Positions 24,669 through 33,610 of a DNA stretch of 36,178 bases are shown piece after piece. The DNA is from Deltaproteobacteria bacterium (GTDB lineage: Bacteria > Desulfobacterota > Desulfarculia > Adiutricales > Adiutricaceae), in contig JAITII010000015.1 in the NCBI GenBank assembly GCA_031279515.1, positions 1 to 36,178 on the forward strand, given 5' to 3'. The notes under the pieces were generated by a model. That model saw only the letters and a list, made by a program, of their open reading frames with translations, was not told the DNA's origin and searched no databases. Within the stretch, counting starts at the first letter, position 1; each line of letters opens with the position of its first letter. Position numbers and translations under genes: made by a program.

Positions 24669-26369
24669 TTAATCCTCTTTTTCTCTGGACATATCGTAGC
24701 CTATGGGAACCCTAGCCTGCCCTCTGTCAGTTAAATATAAAATATCTTCATTTATCTGTGCCATCATAAGCTTTGGGGAATAAAAAAAGATCTCATCGTA
24801 GGAAGGCTCAACTAACCAATTGCCCTTTAAATCGATTAAGCCTTTTTTCATATTATCGCCTGTTGCAATGGCCAAATAATTATCACTAAATTTGCCAAAG
24901 AAAGAGTCTTCAAAAGCATAGCACCAATATGCGTTGCAGCTAAAATCTTCTTGCCATCCTCCATAATCCAGATAGGGAAAGAACTCAATATTGGCAAATT
25001 GAGGCTCCACTATAACTTCTCCCTTTTTATTTAATAGGCCCAGGCCTTTTTCATTAATTCCTGCTATTGTTAGGCCATTAGAGTAAAAAGGACTTAAATA
25101 GTCGTAGTCAAAAGGTATGACCATCTGTCCACTTGTGTCCATGTACCCCATTTTGCCGCTAAAAGCTAAGACCAGGGTAAATCCATTTTCATCAAAATCG
25201 GAAAAGCCGGAATACTTGAAAGGGGCGACCATTTCACCTTGATAATTTACAAGGCCCATAAAACCTTCTCTGTCGCTTACTATACTAACCCCGCCATAGG
25301 AAGCTCTGATGGAGGAAAACTCGAAGCTGGGGCCAACTATCCATTTGCCCGTCTCATCTATGACGCCCCACTTGTGGGTTTTTACCCAGGCCAGTCCCTC
25401 TGGGGAAAAGGGGCTAACATCAGTAAACCCTGGCAATATCCGCCAGTCCGCCTTAGTGTCAATTAGACCCCAGAGGCCGCCTAAATCTTTGGCCCAGGCA
25501 AATCCTTTAGGGGAAAACTCTAGGATACGAGAAAAATAACCGTTTCCCACCAAGGCTCCGGTCATGTCCACAATCCCCATTGTGCCGTCTTCCACCGTTA
25601 CCAAGGCCAGTCCCTGGGAATTAAACTCTTCCAGGTCCGTATACTTGGCCTCCACCTTCCAGTTGCCCATCTCATCGATAAACCCGAATTTCCCCTCTAT
25701 ATTGGCGGCTATGGAAAGCTTATTCTCCCTAAACCCAATAATTGAAATAAAAATCGGCTCTATCTTCCAGGTGCCCTTCTCATCTATGACGCCCTCTTGG
25801 CCGTTTTCTGTTTCAGCTAGATACGCGGAACCATCAAAATCCTCCAGAGACAAAAAACGCGGGGCTATTAACACCTCTCCCTTGTGGTCCACTAATCCAA
25901 ATCTATGGTGGGCATCTTCAAAAACGGCTTGCCTAGAGGCCCCTTGGGGCAAGATGTCTAAGTAAAGGGGGGCAAGTACTACTTCCCCCTCTTTGTCTAA
26001 AAGGCCCCAGAGCTCACTTTCTAGGTCTTGAAAGATAACCAAATCGCTCCCCTCAAAGGGTTTAAACCCGCTAATATCAAAGCTGAGCCTTTTTATCACG
26101 GCACCTTTTGCGTCTATCCTTATGAAATCAAAGCCCTCCTGGACCCAGGCGGTCCCATCGGCATCAAAGGGATTGGCAGCTTCATATTTTGGCTCTATCA
26201 TCCAGGCTCCTAGCTTATCTATATAACCATAGAGTCCATTTTCATCCTTTTTGGGGTAAAGGCTAGATCCGGCCGCAGCTCCAGCATAAACGCACATGAA
26301 AATGACCAGCGCGGCAAGGGATATCCCTACAAAACTAGATTTGTAACTATAAATTAGCCACTTTTGCAT
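24669..26369 (-). CDS. Exported WG-repeat protein
   Basis: A 566-residue protein. A hydrophobic segment at about 13-33 (LAALVIFMCVYAGAAAG) is a signal peptide or membrane anchor. The rest is about 12-13 WG beta repeats of roughly 38-45 residues, each containing a (W/Y/F/M)G(L/F/Y)(I/V)D..G.W...P core, for example YGYIDKLGAWMIEPKY and WGVIDETGKWIVGPSF. WG-repeat proteins are common and poorly characterised, often surface or periplasmic binding scaffolds. No catalytic residues are apparent. The gene stands alone between the DJ-1/PfpI terminator and the divergent dsrC. Confidence 0.92.
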   Translation of the reverse strand: MQKWLIYSYKSSFVGISLAALVIFMCVYAGAAAGSSLYPKKDENGLYGYIDKLGAWMIEPKYEAANPFDADGTAWVQEGFDFIRIDAKGAVIKRLSFDISGFKPFEGSDLVIFQDLESELWGLLDKEGEVVLAPLYLDILPQGASRQAVFEDAHHRFGLVDHKGEVLIAPRFLSLEDFDGSAYLAETENGQEGVIDEKGTWKIEPIFISIIGFRENKLSIAANIEGKFGFIDEMGNWKVEAKYTDLEEFNSQGLALVTVEDGTMGIVDMTGALVGNGYFSRILEFSPKGFAWAKDLGGLWGLIDTKADWRILPGFTDVSPFSPEGLAWVKTHKWGVIDETGKWIVGPSFEFSSIRASYGGVSIVSDREGFMGLVNYQGEMVAPFKYSGFSDFDENGFTLVLAFSGKMGYMDTSGQMVIPFDYDYLSPFYSNGLTIAGINEKGLGLLNKKGEVIVEPQFANIEFFPYLDYGGWQEDFSCNAYWCYAFEDSFFGKFSDNYLAIATGDNMKKGLIDLKGNWLVEPSYDEIFFYSPKLMMAQINEDILYLTDRGQARVPIGYDMSREKED

Positions 26370-26600
26370 AGTGGAAATTTTCCCTTTTTTACCAAAGATT
26401 TTAACATATTAAATTATTGCCCAGAGGTCCCAAAATCCACCTGCTCTTTCCTGACCCCTAACACCCTCGAGCTTACAAGGCTAAAATAGCAGCCCCTGGC
26501 CAAAGCAGGGCAGAAAGCTTAAAAATTACAAGATATTTCAGTAATTTAACCCATAAACCCAAGAGGGGCCAAAATAATTAACCATTTACAGCAAAAGTAG

Positions 26601-26629
26601 TTGCAAATAAGAGAGAATTTTACTAAAAT
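26601..26629 (+). promoter_or_regulatory. Sigma-70-like promoter of dsrC
   Basis: TTGCAA (26601-26606), a 17-nt spacer and TAAAAT (26624-26629). This would start transcription about 45 nt before the dsrC ATG. Confidence 0.55.
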
Positions 26630-26680
26630 ACTTGATATCTGGACGTAATTTCTTCTAATAATTATTTTTTGCGAAAAACT

Positions 26681-26998
26681 ATGCCCACTATTGAACATGA
26701 CGGAGTCCTTTTCCAGGTGGATGAGGAAGGTTTTCTAGAAAATGCGGAAAACTGGTGTCCCCAATGGGTGGAGTATATCCGCCAGTTGGAGGAAATAGAC
26801 GAGATGACAGAAGATCACTTCGAGCTCATGGAACTATTGCGCGCATATCATAAGGAGCACGGCCACCCCCCAAGGGTCAAAGACATGACCCAGGTGACTG
26901 GCTTCAAGCTTAAATATATCTATGAGCTCTTCCCATCAGGGCCAGGAAAAGGGGCTTGCAAGATGGCAGGCCTTATCAAACCCGACGGTTGCACTTAA
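26681..26998 (+). CDS. dsrC: DsrC, sulfur-carrier partner of dissimilatory sulfite reductase
   Basis: ATG 26681 gives 105 residues, the usual DsrC length; TTG 26669 would add four. The C-terminal arm GPGKGACKMAG-LIKPDGCT holds both redox cysteines, Cys93 and Cys104, eleven apart and the last one penultimate. TusE-type relatives for tRNA thiolation keep only the final cysteine. True DsrC carries the sulfite-derived sulfur as a trisulfide between DsrAB and the membrane DsrMKJOP complex. Its presence implies dissimilatory sulfur metabolism. No dsrAB lies in the window, as is common, since dsrC is often unlinked. Divergent from the WG-repeat gene; the TPR gene follows after 58 bp. Confidence 0.95.
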   Translation: MPTIEHDGVLFQVDEEGFLENAENWCPQWVEYIRQLEEIDEMTEDHFELMELLRAYHKEHGHPPRVKDMTQVTGFKLKYIYELFPSGPGKGACKMAGLIKPDGCT

Positions 26999-27056
26999 AT
27001 AGTCACTTTAAAAAATACTCCCTTTTTTAATCTTACATGATACCTAAGGTCATTTC

Positions 27057-29357
27057 ATGAGAATCTCCACTCGCCTTTTGCCAAAGGATTTGAAACGCTA
27101 CGAGGCTGATTTCATCTTGGAAATGAAGGGCTTCTTTCCGGATCTCTTATTTACAATAAGCGATTGTCCGGAGCCGGGAGCTTATAAATCCTTCAATTTA
27201 AGGCATTTAGGCAGGGACTTGGGGACCTTAAATGTTAGCCTTTTAGGCGAAGTTTTTAATCCTCAGACAGAGGAATTTCTCATGAAGGCGGCTAGTAGCC
27301 TTTTGGGAAAGATAGCCTTAAAAAAGGCCCTTACCCTAGATAGGGAGAGCGGCCTTTATACCTCCGAATATTTCATGGCCAAGCTCAAAAGGCTCATGGT
27401 GGCCAAAGCCCACCCCAAGTCTTTGGCCCTAGACGAGGGCGGGCAATTGCCCTTGGTCCTGGCCTTGGGGGAACTTAGCCCAGAGTGGGGACCTAGTAGG
27501 AGGAAACTAATTCGGGACCTTAGGGCTCTACCAGGGGTAAAATGCCTGGGCCGCCTAGCGGAATCTCGCATAGGGGTGCTTTTTAGATCTACCCCGGAAG
27601 AGGCCAGAAAGGCCTTAGAAACTGCCCGGGTAAGGGAACTCACCCGCAATCTTAACGCCCACTACCACTTGGCCATGGCGGTCTACCCAGAAGACATGGG
27701 CACCTTGGACCATTTGGCACGCGAGCCAATACCCCACCGCTTATTGCTGGAAAAGGCTGCCACAGCCCTCTTTTTTGCCCAAAGACAGGGGCCCCGCTCC
27801 CCTGTCATTGCCTTCGGGGACCTGGTCCTGTCTTGCGGCATGATTACCCAGGTCCTACCTCAGGACCGGGTTATCCTAAACCTTGGCCGCTCCATGGGAG
27901 CCGCAGCCGGTCAAATTTACTTGGCTAAGGATAATCTGGGAAATGTTAAGGGAGAAATAGCCATCTTCGAGACAGCAGAAAGCTATAGCTTAGCCCATAT
28001 CCTGGCAGGTAATAGGGGAAGAAGCCTAGCTTCCGGAGATCTTTTAGAGTTTTCCAGGGTGGACGATGCCCTGGAGCACCGGTCGGTATGTGCCATAAAG
28101 GACAAGGGGAGCTGGGAGAAGCTTTTAGATAGCCTTATTAACCTGGCGCAACCGGATAAACCTTTGCTCTTTGCCTTGGCCCGCTTAGACGATCACGAAA
28201 AGTTACTGGCCTTAGAGGGACAATACGAAGCTGAGCTTAAACTGCAAAACTTTTCCGCTGCCCTAAACCAAAAATTTAACCCCACCCTGCTTTCACCCTT
28301 TGATGCCGGCACCATGGCCTTTGTGTGGGCACCTCCTCCAGAAGACATGGCCAGTAAGCTTACGGACTTTTTAACCCAGATGGCACAAGGCGCCAGTATC
28401 TCCATGGGCCTGGTCTTCTGGCCCTCGGATGTCATAAGCCCCAAGACCATCCACACTGCGGCCAAGGACACCTTACTTGAGAGCGCCATGACCGGCTCTT
28501 CTGTGGTGACAGTCTTTGGTCCCCAAACACTTAACATCATAGGTGATAGGCTCTTTGACGAAGGAGACATAAGGGGCGCCATAGAAGAGTATCGCAAGGG
28601 CCTCCAGTTGGATCCTGGACACCTAAACATTTTAAATAGCCTGGGGGTCTGCTATGGGAGACTAGGTGATCAAAAGGCGGCCATGACCGCCTTTGAAGAT
28701 GTCTTGCGACTGGAGCCAGATAACCTCATGGCCACCTTTAATAAGGGCTGCTCCTATCTCCTTTCCGGAGAGCCGGAGGAAGCCGAAAAGGCCCTGGAAA
28801 AGGCAGCTACCCTGGCCCCCGATAACTTCGAGATCCTCTACCAGCTAGGGAAGACCGCCTTAGAGTTGGGGCACACGGAAAAGGCCTTAACTTACTTAGA
28901 AAGAGCTGCCGAACAAAAGGGACGCAGGGGAGTGGTCTTTAGCTACCTAGGCAAAGGGAGGCTTGATACAGGTGACAAGGCCGGCGCCATGGCTGCCTTC
29001 AAGCAAGCGGTAAAGTTTAACCCCGATGATGCCCAGAGTCTTTCTCACCTGGGGGTACTGTACAGGGACGAAGGCAAGGACAACAGCATGGCGCTTTCTC
29101 TCTTCCGCCGCAGCGTAGAGCTGGACCCCTCCAATAGTCTCTTCCGCAGACGGCTTGGGCTTCTTTTGTACGGCATGGGGCAGTTCCAAGACGCGGAACG
29201 CCACCTGAAGTCTGCCTTAGAGTATTCCAAACACAATTACTTAAATAGCGAGCTAAGCTCCATGGACCAACTGGCAGCCAAGCTTAAAGCTATTGTTGAC
29301 GATTTTAAAGACGAGGAAAAACCCGCCCCAGAGGACCTTTTGGGGGCCAGGCTGTAA
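27057..29357 (+). CDS. TPR protein with two degenerate GGDEF-like regions
   Basis: A 766-residue cytosolic protein (no signal peptide or membrane segment). The first GGDEF-like region (about 90-250) opens with LDRESGLYTSEYF, like the usual LTGLYNRRYF, but the active loop reads LAESR before IGVLF. A small beta segment follows (about 258-340, VILNLGRSMGAAAGQIYLAK). A second degenerate region (about 355-500) ends in KDTLLESAMTGSSVVTVFG. Residues about 500-745 are six to seven TPRs (LNSLGVCYGRLGDQKAAMTA and similar). Neither GGDEF loop can catalyse c-di-GMP synthesis. It may sense nucleotides or act purely as a scaffold. AAGG lies 7 nt before the ATG. It is probably co-transcribed with dsrC. Confidence 0.85.
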   Translation: MRISTRLLPKDLKRYEADFILEMKGFFPDLLFTISDCPEPGAYKSFNLRHLGRDLGTLNVSLLGEVFNPQTEEFLMKAASSLLGKIALKKALTLDRESGLYTSEYFMAKLKRLMVAKAHPKSLALDEGGQLPLVLALGELSPEWGPSRRKLIRDLRALPGVKCLGRLAESRIGVLFRSTPEEARKALETARVRELTRNLNAHYHLAMAVYPEDMGTLDHLAREPIPHRLLLEKAATALFFAQRQGPRSPVIAFGDLVLSCGMITQVLPQDRVILNLGRSMGAAAGQIYLAKDNLGNVKGEIAIFETAESYSLAHILAGNRGRSLASGDLLEFSRVDDALEHRSVCAIKDKGSWEKLLDSLINLAQPDKPLLFALARLDDHEKLLALEGQYEAELKLQNFSAALNQKFNPTLLSPFDAGTMAFVWAPPPEDMASKLTDFLTQMAQGASISMGLVFWPSDVISPKTIHTAAKDTLLESAMTGSSVVTVFGPQTLNIIGDRLFDEGDIRGAIEEYRKGLQLDPGHLNILNSLGVCYGRLGDQKAAMTAFEDVLRLEPDNLMATFNKGCSYLLSGEPEEAEKALEKAATLAPDNFEILYQLGKTALELGHTEKALTYLERAAEQKGRRGVVFSYLGKGRLDTGDKAGAMAAFKQAVKFNPDDAQSLSHLGVLYRDEGKDNSMALSLFRRSVELDPSNSLFRRRLGLLLYGMGQFQDAERHLKSALEYSKHNYLNSELSSMDQLAAKLKAIVDDFKDEEKPAPEDLLGARL

Positions 29358-29699
29358 AAAAACTGCCTCTATAGGCTCTTATTTGCCCTTGGAAGCTTAC
29401 AGGTTTCTTTGCAGGGTAAAGTGCGCCCCGGTAATCTATCAAATTTGCCTTGGCTTATTAGCCAAGGTATCTTTTAATTACCAGCTTCTTGGTGGCTATT
29501 TCAAAAGGGCAAAGGGTTAGGCCATAAAATTGTCTCTCGCCTTAAAATGTAAAAAACTGGCCTAAACTATTAAATAAGTAAAGGGCAAGACATTTTAAAT
29601 GCGGCACTTAAGTGGGAAGATAGCAAAGCGCCAGTGGCATTTGGCCCCTGGCGCTTTGTTTCAGATATCACAAAAAAGGAAGGGTTTAATTATAGCCTT
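29358..29699. other. Convergent intergenic region
   Basis: About 340 bp between the TPR gene (plus) and cysK (minus). It holds the bidirectional terminator at 29625-29657 and no supportable gene. A plus-strand ORF overlapping the TPR gene end is a shadow. Confidence 0.6.
29625..29657. terminator. Bidirectional terminator between the TPR gene and cysK
   Basis: AAAGCGCCAG (29625-29634) is the exact reverse complement of CTGGCGCTTT (29648-29657). The loop is 13 nt. The arms supply short T runs on both strands, fitting the convergent genes. Confidence 0.75.
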
Positions 29700-30644
29700 T
29701 TAACCAGCAGCCTCGGTCAAGAAGAGCTGGGTGGTTAAGTAGCGCTCGCCGGTGTCGGGCAAGACTACAACTATGTTTTTACCTTTGAATTCGTCCCGCT
29801 TGGCGATTTCCGTAGCTGCATAGAGGGCCGCACCGGAGGAAATCCCCACTAGGAGTCCCTCGGTCTTACTGACTTCCCTTGAGGCCTCAAAGGCGTCTGG
29901 GGTCTTGACCCGGAAGATCTCATCCACCACGTCTTTGTTATAGACCTTGGGAACGAAACCCGCGCCTATCCCCTGGATCTGGTGGGGTCCCGGCTTTTCC
30001 CCTGAAAGGACCGAAGAGTCATAGGGTTCCACCGCCACTACCCAGAGTTTGGGGTTTTTCTTCTTGATGACCTCGCCCACGCCGGTGATGGTGCCTCCGG
30101 TTCCTACGCCACCTACCACCACATCCACCTTCCCGTCGGTGTCGTCTAAGATCTCCTTGGCTGTGGTGGTCCTGTGGATTTCGGGGTTGGCAGGGTTATT
30201 GAACTGCTGGGGCACGAAGGAATTGGGGATGGAGGCGTTCAGTTCCTCGGCCTTCTTGATGGCGCCCTTCATACCCTCAGCGCCTGGGGTGAGCTGAAGC
30301 TCAGCGCCCAGGGCCAAAAGTAGCTTCCTGCGCTCCAAGCTCATGGTCTCGGGCATCACGAGGATTATCTTGTAGCCTCTGGCAGCTGCCACAAACGCGA
30401 GCCCAATGCCCGTGTTGCCACTGGTGGGCTCTATGATGGTGGTGTCCTTCTTGATGAGGCCCTTCTTTTCCCCGTCCTCTATCATGGCCAGGGCGATGCG
30501 GTCTTTCACGCTCCCCAAGGGGTTGTAGTACTCCAGCTTGGCCAAAAGAGTACCCTTTACCCCGCGGGCCTTACCATAGCGGTTAAGCTTTAATAATGGG
30601 GTGTTACCGATTAAATCGGTTAGGCTTTCTGCGATCTTGCTCAT
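29700..30644 (-). CDS. cysK: Cysteine synthase (O-acetylserine sulfhydrylase)
   Basis: A PLP enzyme that makes cysteine from O-acetylserine and sulfide. It has 314 residues. PLP lysine Lys47 lies in [11 protein letters not shown]; the substrate loop is [11 protein letters not shown] (74-84); the phosphate loop is [19 protein letters not shown] lies near the C-terminus. It has the CysK rather than cystathionine beta-synthase architecture (no CBS domains). AAGAGG lies 6 nt before the ATG. It has a strong upstream promoter and a terminator-like hairpin in the leader, so expression may be controlled by attenuation. It is divergent from the cystathionine-forming genes. Confidence 0.97.
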   Translation of the reverse strand: MSKIAESLTDLIGNTPLLKLNRYGKARGVKGTLLAKLEYYNPLGSVKDRIALAMIEDGEKKGLIKKDTTIIEPTSGNTGIGLAFVAAARGYKIILVMPETMSLERRKLLLALGAELQLTPGAEGMKGAIKKAEELNASIPNSFVPQQFNNPANPEIHRTTTAKEILDDTDGKVDVVVGGVGTGGTITGVGEVIKKKNPKLWVVAVEPYDSSVLSGEKPGPHQIQGIGAGFVPKVYNKDVVDEIFRVKTPDAFEASREVSKTEGLLVGISSGAALYAATEIAKRDEFKGKNIVVVLPDTGERYLTTQLFLTEAAG

Positions 30645-30730
30645 TTTTTACCTCTTAGTAAAATGGGTTTTAATTGGTCTTAAGACGAAAATTAGCTCTA
30701 TATGGAATCTAAGGCTACTGCCTTTAAAAA

Positions 30731-30764
30731 CAAAAAAGCCAAGAACACGTAAGATGTTCTCGGC
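30731..30764 (-). terminator. Terminator/attenuator in the cysK leader
   Basis: On the minus strand GCCGAGAACA (30764-30755) pairs with TGTTCTTGGC (30747-30738) with one G-T wobble. The loop is 7 nt, followed by TTTTTTG. It lies about 50 nt after the probable start site and 87 nt before the cysK ATG. It would either end a roughly 80-nt RNA or act as a regulated leader terminator. I recognise no known riboswitch or T-box sequence in it. Confidence 0.75.
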
Positions 30765-30819
30765 CTTCAGGAATTACTGATCAGCGGTTATGTGGGTGAG
30801 AATCAAAAAGACGGATTTA

Positions 30820-30847
30820 ATTATAGCAATTTTTTACCGAAAGTCAA
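30820..30847 (-). promoter_or_regulatory. Strong sigma-70-type promoter of the cysK leader
   Basis: On the minus strand TTGACT (30847-30842), a 16-nt spacer and a perfect TATAAT (30825-30820). Transcription would begin near 30813. Confidence 0.8.
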
Positions 30848-31033
30848 ATATTTTTTTTTCAGGCCTATTCTGCTAATATCATTAATCTTGCACAAGCCTT
30901 TTGGGGCTTTGCCAAAGGACTATTTGCTTAAATAATATTTTACCATTCTTTTGCGGCCTTAATATTTTGCCCCTATAGCCGCGTAAATTTATTTTGCTAA
31001 GCCGTTTTTTTGGGGCCTGGGAGTTTACAGTCT

Positions 31034-32164
31034 ATGAAGATCGCATCCATCTGCGTCCACGGCGCCAAAGATAAAAATAACACAACCGGCGCCGTAGCCG
31101 TGCCCATCTACCAATCTGCCACCTTTAGTCACCCCGGGGTTGGGGACACCACTGGCTACGATTATGCCAGGGTACAAAATCCCACCCGGGAGCCTTTAGA
31201 GCGCCTGGTGGCCTCCCTGGAAAAGGGGGCCCAGGGCCTGGCTTTCACCAGCGGCATGGCGGCCGTAGATGCCTTCATGGGACTTTTGGCCCCGGGAGAT
31301 CACCTCATAGCCACTTCCGATCTCTATGGAGGCTCAGTAAGGCTTTTCAACGTGCTCTGTCAGCGGGCGGGCCTGGTGGTGGACTATCTGGACACCAACA
31401 ACCAGTCTCTCTTGGCCAAAAGAATAAGGCCTAATACTAGGGCCGTCTTTGTGGAGACCCCCTCTAACCCCATGATGATGGTAACCGACATTAGGGCCGT
31501 CCGTAAGACCATAGGGCCTGATGTCTTGCTGGTGGTGGACAACACCTTCTTGACTCCGGTCCTCCAAAGGCCCCTGGAGCTAGGGGCGGACTTTGTGCTC
31601 CACAGCGGCACCAAGTACTTAGGGGGCCACAACGATACGCTCTCGGGTTTTATCGTAACCAACCATTTGGAGTACGCCGAAAGACTGCGCTATATTACTA
31701 AGACAGTGGGCACAGGGCTTGCGCCCTTTGACTCTTTCCTGGTAATAAGGGGCCTTAAGACCTTGCACCTCAGGATGGAAAGGTGTCAGTACAATGCCCT
31801 AGAGACTGCAAAATGGCTAACTAGCCAGCCCAAGGTGAAAAAGGTCTACTACCCAGGCCTCCCTGAGCACCCTGGTCATGCCCTTTCTCAGAGCCAGGCC
31901 GAAGGTTTTGGGGCAATGATCTCCTTTGAGGTGGACTCGGCACAGACAGCTGAAAATGTACTGGAAAAGGTAAACTTTATCCTCTACGCCGAAAGCCTAG
32001 GAGGGGTGGAGACCCTTATTACTTACCCCTTACTTCAGACCCACTCCGATGTGTCGGAAGAAAAGCGCGAGGCCTTGGGTATCACAGACCGCCTTTTACG
32101 CCTCTCCTTGGGAGTAGAGGACTTAGAAGACATCTTAAAAGACCTAGCCCAGGCCCTTGCCTAA
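31034..32164 (+). CDS. Cystathionine gamma-synthase/lyase family PLP enzyme
   Basis: A 376-residue member of the Cys/Met-metabolism PLP family. It has TGYDYARVQNPTREPLE, the TSGMAAVDAF cofactor loop, and Lys194 in HSGTKYLGGHNDTLSG as the PLP lysine. Gamma-synthase (cysteine to cystathionine), gamma-lyase and O-acetylhomoserine sulfhydrylase activities cannot be separated by eye; GGHNDTL is seen in MetB/MetI-type enzymes. ATG 31034 is preferred over TTG 31010 because the family begins at about this point and GGGAG lies 10 nt upstream. A PatB/MalY-type beta-lyase follows after 48 bp, which favours the cystathionine gamma-synthase role in methionine synthesis. Confidence 0.93.
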   Translation: MKIASICVHGAKDKNNTTGAVAVPIYQSATFSHPGVGDTTGYDYARVQNPTREPLERLVASLEKGAQGLAFTSGMAAVDAFMGLLAPGDHLIATSDLYGGSVRLFNVLCQRAGLVVDYLDTNNQSLLAKRIRPNTRAVFVETPSNPMMMVTDIRAVRKTIGPDVLLVVDNTFLTPVLQRPLELGADFVLHSGTKYLGGHNDTLSGFIVTNHLEYAERLRYITKTVGTGLAPFDSFLVIRGLKTLHLRMERCQYNALETAKWLTSQPKVKKVYYPGLPEHPGHALSQSQAEGFGAMISFEVDSAQTAENVLEKVNFILYAESLGGVETLITYPLLQTHSDVSEEKREALGITDRLLRLSLGVEDLEDILKDLAQALA

Positions 32165-32212
32165 CATAGAGCCCTATTAGATAAGGGCTAAGGGCGAAAA
32201 AAAAGTGTAGCT

Positions 32213-33385
32213 ATGCCTTATAACTTTGACGAGATAATACCCCGCAAGGGAACCAACTGCATCAAATATGACTTTGCCAAGGAAAGGGGTATGCCAGAAG
32301 ACCTACTTCCCATGTGGGTGGCGGACATGGACTTCCGCACGCCAAAGGAGGTAATAGAGGCCTTAATAAAAGTAGCTAGCCACGGGATCTTCGGGTATTC
32401 GGAGGCCAAAGACGACTACTTTCTTGCAGTTAGGAACTGGTTTGCTACTAGGTTTGGCTTCGAGCCCCAAAGGGAATGGCTAAAAAAGACCCCTGGGGTG
32501 GTCTATGCTTTAAATACCGCCATCAAGGCCTTTACCAAAGAGGGTGACGGAGTCTTAATCCAGTCCCCTGTCTACTACCCCTTTTTCTCAGGGATTAAAA
32601 ATAACCAAAGGACCCTGGTGGATAGCCCTTTACGGTATGAAAATGGCAGATACTCCATTGATTTTGCCGATTTTGAGGAAAAGCTGAAAACTAGCCGCGC
32701 CAAGCTCTTCTTACTCTGCAGCCCCCACAATCCAGTGGGCAGGGTCTGGAGCCGCGAGGAACTTTTAAAGCTTGGCCAGTTGTGCCTTAAATATAACTGC
32801 CTTGTACTTTCCGATGAGATCCACTGCGACTTTGTCTTTGAGGGTTATAGGCACCTTGTCTTCAATACCGTAGATCCCAGGTTCAATGATATTACTATCT
32901 TATGCACTGCGCCCAGTAAGACCTTTAACCTGGCCGGCCTTATGATCTCCAATGTCTTTATAGCCAATAGGGAAACTAAACAACTCTTTGCCAAAGAGAT
33001 GGAGCGCACAGGCTTAAGCCAGCTCTCTGTCATGGGGCTAGCTGCGAACACCGCCGCCTACCAATACGGAGCCGGGTGGCTCAGTGAACTTTTGGCCTAT
33101 CTCCAGGGAAACCTGGCCACAGCTCGCAGCTTTATCCAAAAGGAGCTAAAAGGGGTAAGCTTAGTTGAACCAGAAGGGACTTACCTCTTGTGGCTTGACT
33201 TCAAGGCTTTGGGCCGCTCACATGAGGAGATAAACGATCTGATAGTCCACAAGGCCAAGCTGTGGCTGGATGAGGGCCTCATTTTTGGGGAAAATGGCCG
33301 CTATTTCCAAAGGATAAATATAGCCTGCCCTCGCTCAGTCCTAGAAGAGGCCCTGGCCAAGCTAAAAGCTGCCCTTTTTGGCTAA
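32213..33385 (+). CDS. PatB/MalY-type cystathionine beta-lyase (aminotransferase fold I)
   Basis: A 390-residue PLP enzyme of the MalY/PatB carbon-sulfur lyase subgroup. It has LPMWVADMDF (32-41), CSPHNPVGRVW (with Asn173), DEIHCDF (Asp201) and PLP lysine Lys236 in APSKTFNLAG. Enzymes of this group cleave cystathionine or cysteine to homocysteine or sulfide plus pyruvate and ammonia. Following the gamma-synthase-like gene, it probably completes cysteine-to-homocysteine transsulfuration. Cysteine desulfhydrase activity is an alternative. Confidence 0.94.
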   Translation: MPYNFDEIIPRKGTNCIKYDFAKERGMPEDLLPMWVADMDFRTPKEVIEALIKVASHGIFGYSEAKDDYFLAVRNWFATRFGFEPQREWLKKTPGVVYALNTAIKAFTKEGDGVLIQSPVYYPFFSGIKNNQRTLVDSPLRYENGRYSIDFADFEEKLKTSRAKLFLLCSPHNPVGRVWSREELLKLGQLCLKYNCLVLSDEIHCDFVFEGYRHLVFNTVDPRFNDITILCTAPSKTFNLAGLMISNVFIANRETKQLFAKEMERTGLSQLSVMGLAANTAAYQYGAGWLSELLAYLQGNLATARSFIQKELKGVSLVEPEGTYLLWLDFKALGRSHEEINDLIVHKAKLWLDEGLIFGENGRYFQRINIACPRSVLEEALAKLKAALFG

Positions 33386-33430
33386 GATCTGCCCCGCTGC
33401 CCGCTGCCCCAAAGGGTGCGCAATGGCTAT

Positions 33431-33530
33431 TAGCTAAACCTTTGAGTTTATGCTGCAATGGGCTAGCTAAACCCTTGAGTTTACGCTGCAATGGGCTAGC
33501 TAAACCCTTGAGTTTATGCCCCGCTTGGGC
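33431..33530. repeat. Three 33-bp tandem repeats upstream of proS
   Basis: Units begin TAGCTAAACC at 33431, 33464 and 33497; the third diverges at its end. The first two differ at only a few bases. On the minus strand they encode an 11-residue repeat (KLKGLASPLQH), but that ORF has no support as a gene. The array lies just after the beta-lyase stop. Confidence 0.85.
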
Positions 33531-33610
33531 TATTATCAAGATTTTCTAAGGAAGGCAAACCTAGAAGCGCGCCAATTTTTAGCTTGGATAGAACACAAGG
33601 ACCTTTTAAC

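Noticed and set aside
33431-33530. CRISPR array
   Set aside because: Units are contiguous with no unique spacers, so this is a simple tandem repeat. The same applies to 18029-18080.
33279-33539. 86-codon minus-strand ORF with an 11-residue repeat
   Set aside because: Overlaps the beta-lyase end and the 33-bp repeats; no ribosome-binding site and no second line of evidence.
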